Positions 1 through 5,686 of a stretch of 5,965 nt of DNA are shown here, one piece after another; position 1 is the first letter of the stretch, and each line of letters begins with the position of its first letter. Source of the DNA: DATAEK01 sp036258055 (GTDB taxonomy: Bacteria; Acidobacteriota; Vicinamibacteria; Vicinamibacterales; 2-12-FULL-66-21); NCBI GenBank assembly GCA_036258055.1, contig DATAEK010000266.1:1-5965 (forward strand), in the 5' to 3' direction. The notes below the pieces were generated by a model. It saw nothing but the letters and a program-made list of their open reading frames with translations. It was not told the DNA's origin and did no database searches. The translations under genes and the position numbers were made by a program.

Positions 1-65
1 CTCTGTGACTCGCAAGTCCATCGGAATGGCCTCCGCCCTTCCCTGCATTCGAAACGGTCGACCCA

Positions 66-284
66 CTTCGGGTGCGCCCGGCGGGCGGCAGCCGACGACA
101 TCGTGATGATCGTTCCCGAGCATCGTGCCTTCATAGCGGGAAGGAAGCACTTCAAGGTCAGGAACGTGGCGGTCAGGTTGCTGTCGATCGACGCGCGCCA
201 GTCGCGCTCGTCGATCTCTTCGAACGCCATCGGCCGAGTGGCGCTACCTCCGGCGTTGGCGACGAGCCGCGTCACCGGTCCGAG
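66..284 (-). pseudogene. Internal fragment of a short-chain dehydrogenase/reductase (SDR)
   Basis: Reading the minus strand in the frame whose codons begin at 281, 278 and so on gives about 72 residues typical of the middle of an SDR. They include LGPVTRLVANAGG, which contains the NAG motif that follows beta-4 of the Rossmann fold. Next comes DSNLTATFLTLKCFLPAM, with the conserved Asn of alpha-4, and then GTIITMSSAAARR, the strand that carries the catalytic Ser. The N-terminal glycine-rich NAD(P)-binding motif is absent, because the sequence upstream belongs to another protein. The catalytic YxxxK is not found either: beyond about 66 the frame stays open to the window edge but no longer resembles an SDR. 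No start codon or ribosome binding site precedes the homology. I see a domain fragment bounded by two junctions, almost certainly non-functional. The family call is solid, but the substrate cannot be told. Confidence 0.8.
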
Positions 285-456
285 TTGGCTGCAGCTGGTC
301 GATTGGTTTGTAGGGAATTGGGTACGCCGCGCCGCCCGTCATCAGAAACGTGGCGCCGACGCTTGCCAGAAACAGCGCCACGAACACCCCGGCGAGCAGA
401 CTGAGCGGCGGCGAACGATGGACCAGTTCGTAAGCCGGATCGAGAGAATCGGTCAT
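244..456 (-). pseudogene. 5' part of a small membrane protein, running out of frame into the SDR fragment
   Basis: The ORF starts MTDSLDPAYELVHRSPPLS and encodes 70 residues. A hydrophobic helix spans about residues 18-40 (LSLLAGVFVALFLASVG), followed by GGAAYPIPYKPIDQLQ. The last 14 residues (PTRTGDAARRQRRR) are Arg-rich low-quality sequence, because they are the SDR fragment read in the wrong frame. The start at 456 is preferred over a GTG at 474, since GGAG at 463-466 sits 6 bases upstream of it. The natural protein was probably longer, with further membrane helices after the conserved-looking Pro-rich loop, but I cannot name the family with confidence. The start signals are intact, so a truncated peptide could still be made. 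The likely explanation is a deletion that joined this gene to the SDR at about 284-291. The Arg-rich tail makes a genuine 70-residue protein less likely. Confidence 0.6.
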
Positions 457-461
457 GACCG
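450..461. repeat. Perfect 12-bp palindrome over a start codon
   Basis: CGGTCATGACCG reads the same on both strands and includes the start codon of the truncated membrane protein (454-456). It could be a binding site for a dimeric regulator, or chance in GC-rich DNA. The flanking bases do not extend the symmetry. Confidence 0.35.
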
Positions 462-462
462 G

Positions 463-467
463 CTCCG
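463..467 (-). promoter_or_regulatory. Ribosome binding site of the truncated membrane protein
   Basis: CGGAG on the minus strand lies 6 bases from the ATG at 456 and decides the start over the in-frame GTG at 474. The gene's translation signals have survived although its 3' part is lost. Confidence 0.5.
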
Positions 468-522
468 TTACCACGCGATCATCGCGCGACCAGCACTCGA
501 TTCGATGTCAGGACGTTTGGCT

Positions 523-542
523 GAGGTAAGCGGTCTTACCTC
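523..542. promoter_or_regulatory. Perfect inverted repeat, possible operator or hairpin
   Basis: GAGGTAAG, then CGGT, then CTTACCTC: eight paired bases flank a four-base centre. The arms do not extend further. The repeat lies 67-86 bases upstream of the membrane-protein start at 456, where an operator would be expected, and just past the AraC-type HTH remnant. There is no T-run of terminator quality on either side. I favour a regulator binding site left from the ancestral locus. No clear -35/-10 pair was found around it. Confidence 0.5.
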
Positions 543-573
543 TTCCATCGGGCGGCACGCGGAGTGATCGTCT

Positions 574-684
574 GTACGTGGGCGAGGCCCCGACCGCGTC
601 GGCGATGGGACGGAGCCGAATCGGATCACCCGGCGTCGCGCTCAGGAATTCCTTGATCCCATCGACCAGGCGACTGGTGGACGC
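574..684 (-). pseudogene. Remnant of an AraC-type helix-turn-helix domain
   Basis: In an open frame on the minus strand, about 37 residues resemble the first HTH of AraC/XylS regulators. SRLVDGIKEFLSATPGDP corresponds to the leading helix. IRLRPIADAVGASPTY corresponds to the usual pattern of leucine, IA, then hxVGhSPxYL (h, hydrophobic). The similarity stops abruptly after SPTY, where family members continue with a Leu-Thr-Arg-x-Phe-Arg/Lys-like recognition helix. Here an Arg-rich run leads to a stop at 508. Upstream, between this fragment and the kinase stop at 816, there is no recognisable N-terminal sensor domain; the roughly 130 bases at 685-815 show nothing else. The resemblance is by eye only and the fragment is short, so it could be a chance similarity. 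Confidence 0.4.
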
Positions 685-815
685 GGCGATCTTATGTGGC
701 GGCTCCTGACCTGGATTCCAACTTCCGCGAATAGACATCGACAAACATCGCTTGATACGCAGTCCGGGTGCTAATGTGCGAATCGGTCGACGCGATACCC
801 CGTGCTCGGCTGGGC

Positions 816-3710
816 TCACCGCAGGAGAGCGGTCCAGCCCAAGATGATTTCGAGCCGAGTTGCCGGCTCCGGTTGCTGACGATCCAGGAAGTACACGCGA
901 CTACCGTCGCGCGTGACATCGTACTGCGTGCCCCAGTGGCCTACGCCGATCGGCGGTACCCGGAGTTGCACCGGTACACCTGGCACCAATGTCCCGCGGG
1001 AACCTCGTCGCACGGTAACCGCCCGCAGGGTGCCCTGCGGATCGACGTAGAACAATTCGGCGCCGTCGCGCCGCCACACAGGCTGGTGCCCGCCGCCTGG
1101 GGAAAGCACCGTGCGCTCGCCACCGGAAATTCTCCGCACGGAGACCTCCTCGCGTCCGCTCTCGTCCGAAACATACGCGATCCATTCACCATCGGGCGAT
1201 ATCCGAGCGTCGCGTTCGTTGAAGCGCTCGGCAAATACGGGACGGGCGACATCTGCTTCTCCGGTGGCTTCGACGGGCATCGTCCAGACGTCGGTTCCCT
1301 GCGCGGTCCGCACCGTGAGAATGAGCGTGCGGCCGTCAGGCGACCAGTCGCTCGGCTCGCAGCGTTCCGGGCATGCACGGGATGCGATAACGGCCGTACC
1401 GTCTGACGCCCCGATTCCAATCCCCGCGCTCGCCACATGGCCCCAGAGGAATGCCAGGCGATCGCCGCCGGGAGACCAGACCGGCAACCCGGCATGATTG
1501 GGTGGAGACGTCACTCGGGTCTCGGTGCCGCGGCTCAAGTCTTTGACCCAGAGGTCGGGAGTGCCGCGCAGCCCGTCCACCCGCTGCAACACGAGGCGAG
1601 TGCCGTCCGGCGACAGCCGCGGCCAGTTGTACGACTCACGTTCTGACAAGATCCGCACGTCGCTGCCATCTCGTGCGGCTGACATCAAGCGGGTTGTGCG
1701 CGAAAGAGACGTGGCCGAGAAAGCCAGCGTCCCCTGGGACGCGCCGATCATCGCAGCCGCGTAAGGTGTGCTGACGCCTGGTCGAACATTGATGAGTCGA
1801 GGATGCCCCACAAGCGTGCGCGTGCTGGCATCGAAGCGCTGGATCTGTACGCCATCGGGCACAACGGTCAGCACGGCACCGACCGAGTCGGAGTCGAATG
1901 CCACATACAAGGCTTCATACTCCGATTCGATGAGCCGTGCGCCCGGTGGCTCCGCCGGACGATCCGCTCGCCCCAGGTAAATACCACGCCGTCCGTCCTC
2001 GAACGAGCGAACGAAGTACAGAAAATGCACGCCGTCGGGAAGGAAGACCGGCCAGCGATGCGAGTTGTCGCCGCGCGATGCGTCGAGCCGCGTGACCGGC
2101 TCCGGAACACCGCCGTTGGTCGATACCCGATAGACGGCGTGGTCGATCAAGTGGGGCGTAAAGATAATGTTGCCCGCCCGCCCCCAACTTCCGCCGCGAG
2201 CCTCGGATGTATTGCAGATGTCCACGGGCGTCCCGCGGTCGACAGCCACTTTCTTCAGTTTGCCGCGGGCAAAGAACGCGAGCGACTGCCCGTCAGGCGA
2301 CCAGAATGGGTCGCTGGCGAATTCCGTTCCCGGGATGGCGCGGAATTCAGGAGAACCGAGCCGTCGAACGAATAGTCGGCGGCCCTTCGCATCGCTTCCG
2401 ACGAACGCGATCGAAGCTCCGTCAGGAGAAACGGTCGGCGGAGATTGAAGCCCAACACCGTCGGGCAGTGCGAGCGTCAGGTATGTCAGCGAGGGCGCGG
2501 ATGGATCGGCCGCGCGCGATCCGAAACGCCACGCGACAAGCGATAGCGCGACACCGGTCAGAACAAGCGCCACCACAAAGATCGCGAGCATCCGGCGGTT
2601 CGCCCCAACCGCTCCGGTCGGTGAGGCAGCTGGTGCGCTGGCGCCGTCCAACGCCTCGTCGATCTCAACGCGTGCATCTGCGATGTCGTGGATGCGGCGG
2701 CGCGGGTCCTTCTGCAGGCAGCGGCGGACGAGACGGCAAACCTCCGGCGGAAGTGCTGGAGGCAGCGCCGTCCAGTCCGGTTCGCGGCTCAGAATAGCCG
2801 CGATAGTGTCCGAGATCGTCTCGCCCGAGAACGCGCGTCTCCCCGCCAACATTTCGTAGAGCACACAGCCGAAGGCCCAGACATCGGTGCGCTTGTCGAC
2901 CGCTTGGCCGCGCGCCTGCTCCGGGCTCATGTACGCGCCGGTGCCGAGAATCACGCCGTCGTGCGTCGGATCGGCATCCGCGGATCTACGTTGCGCGTCT
3001 CCCTCTTGGATCGCAGTTGGCGTAGCCTTCGCGAGACCGAAATCCAGCAGCTTCACCGCTCCGTCGGATGTGATCTTCACGTTGCTTGGCTTCAGGTCGC
3101 GATGGACAACGCCTTTGCCGTGGGCCGCCTCGAGAGCGTCAGCGAGCTGGCGTGCGATCTGTAGTGCCTCGGCAATCGCAATCGGTCCGGTCGCGAGTCG
3201 ATCCGCAAGCGTCGGGCCTTCGACCAGCTCGAGGATCAGTGCGAGCCGGTCGTCGATCTCTTCGACGCCGTGGATTGCGGCAATGTGTGGATGATTGAGC
3301 GCGGCGAGCACGCGCGATTCGCGTTCGAAGCGCGCGCGCCGGTCCGGATCGGCAGCGAACAAAGATGGCAACAGCTTGATGGCGACATCGCGTCCGAGCC
3401 GGGTATCGCGCGCACGGTACACCTCACCCATGCCGCCGGCGCCAAGCGTCCCAATGATCTCGAACCCGCCCAGCCGAACGCCGGGCGTGAGTGGCGCGGC
3501 CGCCAACACACCACGCAACACCGGCATCGGCACGCGGTCCAGAAATCCGCCGGCACGTTCGTGCGCCGCAAGCAACGATTGAACTTCACCGCGCAGGGAC
3601 TCGTCGCCCGCACACTCCTGCTCGAGAAACCCGCCCCACTCCGCTCGCGGACGTTGGATGACCGCGTGGAAGAGGCTGCGGACACGCTCCCACCCGCGAG
3701 TTGGATTCAT
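816..3710 (-). CDS. Membrane Ser/Thr protein kinase with TolB-like PD40 beta-propeller sensor
   Basis: A 964-residue receptor-like kinase. Residues 1-66 form the helical N-terminal region common in acidobacterial and planctomycete kinases. The kinase domain covers about 83-355 and is complete: the glycine loop GTLGAGGMGEVY (87-98), Lys112 in VAIKLL, Glu131, catalytic HRDLKPSN (203-210, Asp205), DFG (223-225) and GTGAYMSPE (256-264). A single membrane helix spans about 373-396. Residues 405-950 form an extracytoplasmic beta-propeller with at least nine PD40-type blades, for example TVSPDGASIAFVG (426-438), FWSPDGQSLAFF (469-480) and RISPDGEWIAYVS (836-848). Cys780 and Cys784 sit close together and could form a disulfide. 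The ATG at 3710 is chosen because it overlaps the sigma-factor stop as ATGA, indicating translational coupling; an in-frame ATG at 3761 would overlap the sigma gene by 55 bases. The active kinase probably phosphorylates its sigma partner and itself (inference). The signal sensed is unknown. Confidence 0.95.
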   Translation of the reverse strand: MNPTRGWERVRSLFHAVIQRPRAEWGGFLEQECAGDESLRGEVQSLLAAHERAGGFLDRVPMPVLRGVLAAAPLTPGVRLGGFEIIGTLGAGGMGEVYRARDTRLGRDVAIKLLPSLFAADPDRRARFERESRVLAALNHPHIAAIHGVEEIDDRLALILELVEGPTLADRLATGPIAIAEALQIARQLADALEAAHGKGVVHRDLKPSNVKITSDGAVKLLDFGLAKATPTAIQEGDAQRRSADADPTHDGVILGTGAYMSPEQARGQAVDKRTDVWAFGCVLYEMLAGRRAFSGETISDTIAAILSREPDWTALPPALPPEVCRLVRRCLQKDPRRRIHDIADARVEIDEALDGASAPAASPTGAVGANRRMLAIFVVALVLTGVALSLVAWRFGSRAADPSAPSLTYLTLALPDGVGLQSPPTVSPDGASIAFVGSDAKGRRLFVRRLGSPEFRAIPGTEFASDPFWSPDGQSLAFFARGKLKKVAVDRGTPVDICNTSEARGGSWGRAGNIIFTPHLIDHAVYRVSTNGGVPEPVTRLDASRGDNSHRWPVFLPDGVHFLYFVRSFEDGRRGIYLGRADRPAEPPGARLIESEYEALYVAFDSDSVGAVLTVVPDGVQIQRFDASTRTLVGHPRLINVRPGVSTPYAAAMIGASQGTLAFSATSLSRTTRLMSAARDGSDVRILSERESYNWPRLSPDGTRLVLQRVDGLRGTPDLWVKDLSRGTETRVTSPPNHAGLPVWSPGGDRLAFLWGHVASAGIGIGASDGTAVIASRACPERCEPSDWSPDGRTLILTVRTAQGTDVWTMPVEATGEADVARPVFAERFNERDARISPDGEWIAYVSDESGREEVSVRRISGGERTVLSPGGGHQPVWRRDGAELFYVDPQGTLRAVTVRRGSRGTLVPGVPVQLRVPPIGVGHWGTQYDVTRDGSRVYFLDRQQPEPATRLEIILGWTALLR

Positions 3711-4273
3711 CGCCGTTCGCCCCCAAGTTCCCGGAAGAGCCATGCGCGCGCCAGCGCCCAATCACGGTCCACTGTGGCGGGTGCGACGCCCATGACCGCT
3801 GCTGCCTCGTCGACCGTCAGCCCGCTGAAGAATCGCAGCTCAACTAACTCGCTCTGTCGCGGATCGAGGCTGGAAAGTTTGTCGAGCGCGGCGTCGAGGT
3901 CGAGCACGTCGACTTCGGGTGGATCCATCACCGCCTGGACGTCCTGCAGCGGCACTCGCTGACCGCCGTCGCGCTTCGCGGCACCGCGCGTTCGCGCGTG
4001 GTCGACAAGGATGCGCCGCATCACGTGCGCAGCAATCGCAAAGAAATGCGCGCGGTTCTGCCACCTGACCTGCCGCTGGTCGATCAGCTTGAGATACGCC
4101 TCGTGGACAAGGGCCGTGGGGGCGAGCGAGTGGTCGGCGCGCTCGCGGCGCAGGTACCCGCGGGCGAGCCCGCGCAATTCGTTGTAGACGGCGTCGATCA
4201 AACGGCTGCGGGCGTCCTCATCCCCCGCACTCCAAGCCATGAGCAGGCCCGTCAGGTCTGCGCTGTGCCCCAT
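3707..4273 (-). CDS. ECF-type sigma-70 family RNA polymerase sigma factor, kinase-coupled
   Basis: A 188-residue sigma factor with only regions 2 and 4, the ECF layout, of the type common in acidobacteria and planctomycetes (resembling the TIGR02999 family). Region 2 covers about 8-100 and includes LAPTALVHEAYLKLID (50-65) and AHFFAIAAHVMRRILVDHAR (75-94). Region 4 covers about 126-184, with the HTH in GLTVDEAAAVMGVAPATVDR (151-170). Where classical ECF factors carry an acidic DAED-like patch before LVQE, this protein has APTA, with Thr53 and Ser49 nearby. No anti-sigma gene with a zinc-binding HxxxCxxC motif is present. Instead, the next gene is a kinase starting within the sigma stop (ATGA overlap). 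It is probably the transcription output of that kinase. The Shine-Dalgarno before the ATG at 4273 is weak; an internal ATG at 4240 is possible but would remove part of region 2. Confidence 0.92.
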   Translation of the reverse strand: MGHSADLTGLLMAWSAGDEDARSRLIDAVYNELRGLARGYLRRERADHSLAPTALVHEAYLKLIDQRQVRWQNRAHFFAIAAHVMRRILVDHARTRGAAKRDGGQRVPLQDVQAVMDPPEVDVLDLDAALDKLSSLDPRQSELVELRFFSGLTVDEAAAVMGVAPATVDRDWALARAWLFRELGGERR

Positions 4274-4292
4274 ACCCAGTTGCCGCCCGGCT

Positions 4293-4298
4293 TTTATA
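4293..4298 (-). promoter_or_regulatory. Possible -10 element for the sigma-kinase operon
   Basis: TATAAA on the minus strand, inside TGATATAAAAG, is the only AT-rich stretch in the divergent region. It would place the transcript start about 13 bases before the sigma start codon. No matching -35 element was found at 16-18 bases, so an activator or an alternative sigma factor may be needed. This is a weak call. Confidence 0.3.
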
Positions 4299-4308
4299 TC
4301 AGAGCTCT

Positions 4309-4327
4309 ACGGCATGAGGCCGTTTTT
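4309..4327 (+). other. Small terminator-like hairpin in the divergent intergenic region
   Basis: ACGGC, loop ATGAG, then GCCGT run into five T's (4323-4327) on the plus strand. The shape is that of an intrinsic terminator, but the stem has only 5 pairs and no plus-strand gene lies upstream. It could act as an attenuator in the leader of the gene at 4393 if transcription starts upstream of 4309, or block antisense transcription. Chance is also possible. Confidence 0.25.
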
Positions 4328-4347
4328 CGTCGCCTTCCGCGTACCCA

Positions 4348-4370
4348 GGTAAGGCGGGAGTGTTACCCGC
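4348..4370. repeat. Overlapping inverted repeats upstream of the exported-protein operon
   Basis: Two alternative pairings share this stretch: GGTAA (4348-4352) with TTACC (4363-4367), and GCGGG (4354-4358) with CCCGC (4366-4370). They cannot both form. They lie just before the ribosome binding site at 4381, in the place of an operator or a leader structure. Each stem is only 5 pairs. Confidence 0.3.
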
Positions 4371-4380
4371 TGCAGATTCC

Positions 4381-4386
4381 AGGAGG
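4381..4386 (+). promoter_or_regulatory. Strong ribosome binding site deciding the start at 4393
   Basis: AGGAGG lies 6 bases before the ATG at 4393. This is the best Shine-Dalgarno in the window. It excludes the longer reading from an upstream TTG at 4360, because the site would then lie inside the gene and the signal peptide would be pushed inwards. Confidence 0.85.
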
Positions 4387-4392
4387 CCAGTC

Positions 4393-4878
4393 ATGACCCG
4401 TACAGGAAAGGCGACCGCCGTCGTCACGCTTGGTATTGCTCTCGTTGTCGCCGGCCGACGGCTGCCGGCGCAGAACGGAGGCGAAAACGCCCTCGGCCGG
4501 CGAATCGAGGGAACGTGGCTCCTGCAGGCCACGCTGCGCCAGTGCGATACCGGAGCCGAAATCCCGAACTCGACATTCCCAGCGCTGCACACATTCCTCT
4601 CGGGAGGCGCGATGCTCTCCAATCCGGCGACCAGCGGTCTCAGCACGGGGCATGGCGTGTGGACGCACACGGGCGGCGATACCTTTAAGAACACGATACG
4701 TCTGTTTGCGTTCGCTCCAGGCGGAGCTCTCATGGGGATCGCAACGGTCGTCCGTGACATCATCCTCTCGCCCGACGGTGGAAGTCTGACATCGAGCGAC
4801 GTTTCCGAATTTCGCGATCTCGCCGGTAACCTGATCGGCTCGCGCTGTGCGGCAGTCACTGGCACACGGCTGGACTGA
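4393..4878 (+). CDS. Exported protein of unknown function, possibly a lipocalin-like barrel
   Basis: 161 residues. The N-terminus has basic residues (MTRTGK), a hydrophobic core AVVTLGIALVVAG (9-21) and a likely cleavage region around LPAQ (24-27), so a Sec signal peptide is expected. The mature part begins with EGTWLLQATLRQCDTG and continues in alternating hydrophobic stretches rich in Gly, including GHGVWTHTGGDTFKNTIRLF (87-106, around HGVWTHTG) and IATVVRDIILSPDGGSL (116-132). This pattern suggests a small antiparallel beta-barrel, but that is inference. Cys51 and Cys152 are the only cysteines and could form a disulfide after export. I recognise no catalytic motif and no named family. It is probably the first gene of a two-gene operon, since the next start is only 6 bases after its stop. 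It diverges from the sigma-kinase operon across 119 bases. Confidence 0.85.
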   Translation: MTRTGKATAVVTLGIALVVAGRRLPAQNGGENALGRRIEGTWLLQATLRQCDTGAEIPNSTFPALHTFLSGGAMLSNPATSGLSTGHGVWTHTGGDTFKNTIRLFAFAPGGALMGIATVVRDIILSPDGGSLTSSDVSEFRDLAGNLIGSRCAAVTGTRLD

Positions 4879-4884
4879 ATTGAG

Positions 4885-5465
4885 ATGATGCGAAGAGGCG
4901 ATTACGGCTTGTCGCTCCTGTTCCTGATTCTGCTTTGCTCGCCTGCGGGTGGCCAGAATATGAGGCCTAAACCGGACGAGCGCTATACGGTTGCATTCGC
5001 AAGCGTCGCAATGGACGCCAACTCGTCTTCCGCCTCGCCGGGAAGGAGCGGAACGGGCTCGTCATCGTCGACGTGGCGACCGGCGCATTGAAGACGTTGA
5101 CCGCCGGCGTCGCGCACGACAACTTCCCCTCATGGTCACCCAAGAGCGATCGCATTGCCTTTACAAGCGATCGGGATGGCGACTACGAGATTTATACGAT
5201 CCGGCCCGATGGCACGGACCTGCGACGATTGACGAATTCACCGGGAAATGACGCGCACAACTCGTGGTCGCCTGACGGAGAGTGGATCGTGTTCACCAGC
5301 GTGAGGGGCGGCTTCAAGGATGAAATGGCGCTTACCCCGTTCAATCCGCAGCCGAACGGCGACCTATGGGTCATGCGCCCCGACGGGTCGGATGTGCGCA
5401 TGCTCACCGACGATCAGTTCGAGGACGGGACGCCAAGTTGGCTGCCGATGTCACGCAGACGATGA
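4885..5465 (+). pseudogene. Exported TolB-like PD40 repeat protein, split by a one-base frameshift
   Basis: The first frame starts with MMRRGDYG, has a signal-peptide core LSLLFLILLCSPAGG (9-23) and reads to RYTVAFASV (33-41), the opening strand of a PD40 blade. It then becomes Ser-rich nonsense and stops at 5091. The frame one base back is open from 4971 to the stop at 5465 and picks up with NGRQLVFRLAG, LVIVDVATGALKTLTAG, FPSWSPKSDRIAFTSDRDG, NSWSPDGEWIVFTS and GTPSWLP, which are propeller blades. One extra base near 5004-5010 would restore a single protein of about 190 residues, with two full blades and parts of others. This is short for a propeller but seen in small TolB-like proteins. 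Cys18 does not make a good lipobox. The cause is either a real mutation or a sequencing/assembly error. The gene follows its neighbour by 6 bases, with a weak Shine-Dalgarno. Confidence 0.8.
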
Positions 5466-5478
5466 GCGTCGACGGGTT

Positions 5479-5499
5479 CCGCCGATTCCTCCTCGGCGG
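5479..5499 (+). terminator. 7-bp GC-rich hairpin after the plus-strand operon
   Basis: CCGCCGA, loop TTCCTCC, then TCGGCGG form a perfect stem 13 bases after the stop at 5465. It is followed by CTATACTT rather than a T-run, so termination would be weak or factor-assisted. TATACT at 5501-5506 resembles a -10 box, but there is no -35 at the right distance. The following DNA to about 5650 holds no gene that I can support. Confidence 0.45.
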
Positions 5500-5653
5500 C
5501 TATACTTGAATGCTTGTCTCGTCGCACCCCCGAGGCCGCGTCGCAATAGAGCGCTAGCAAGGTCGCGAGCCTCAATCGCGATCTCTCAGTTATCGATACA
5601 CGACACTGCGCGTGTCTGCCGGCGGCTTGTTTCGATCTGCCGTGATACGAGAG

Positions 5654-5686
5654 TTACGCATTGACGCAAATCACTTTGTTGCGTAA
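5654..5686. promoter_or_regulatory. Repeated ACGCA/TGCGT elements over a promoter, probable operator
   Basis: TTACGCA (5654-5660) is mirrored by TGCGTAA (5680-5686). ACGCAA (5664-5669) is mirrored by TTGCGT (5679-5684). The two ACGCA copies lie 8 bases apart on the same strand. All of them sit on the -35 element, the spacer and the -10 element of the promoter at 5661-5689, where a bound regulator would compete with RNA polymerase. No regulator gene for it is visible in the window. Confidence 0.5.

Noticed and set aside
103..567. Plus-strand open frame of 154 codons
   Set aside because: Its sequence is an antisense shadow of the minus-strand SDR, membrane-protein and intergenic sequence. It shows no domain pattern and no good ribosome binding site, while the opposite strand gives a recognisable SDR.
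1..815. Mobile element or integron cassette as the cause of the gene remnants
   Set aside because: No transposase or integrase motifs, terminal inverted repeats or attC-like paired sites were seen. The remnants look like deletion products.
768..1406. Plus-strand open frame of 212 codons
   Set aside because: It lies opposite the propeller of the kinase, whose frame carries regular PD40 motifs. The plus-strand product is Arg/Pro-rich and without a pattern, as expected of antisense frames in GC-rich DNA.
1803..2797. Two further long plus-strand frames (1803-2375 and 2207-2797)
   Set aside because: Both are shadows of the kinase gene, low-complexity and Arg-rich, and the reading frame of the kinase is uninterrupted across them.
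3708..3761. Longer start for the kinase at 3761
   Set aside because: The extra residues (MGAGARMALPGTWGRTA) overlap the end of the sigma gene and have no family resemblance. The ATG at 3710 overlaps the sigma stop exactly, as in coupled operons.
3270..3962. Plus-strand open frame of 230 codons
   Set aside because: It lies across both the kinase start and the sigma factor, two well-supported genes on the other strand joined by an ATGA overlap.
4299..4865. Minus-strand open frame of 188 codons opposite the exported protein
   Set aside because: The plus strand has AGGAGG, a signal peptide and a coherent beta-rich pattern. The minus product is Pro/Arg/Ser-rich with no motif.
4984..5015. Programmed -1 frameshift in the TolB-like gene
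   Set aside because: No X XXY YYZ slippery heptamer and no following strong stem were found at the frame change. A lost base is simpler.
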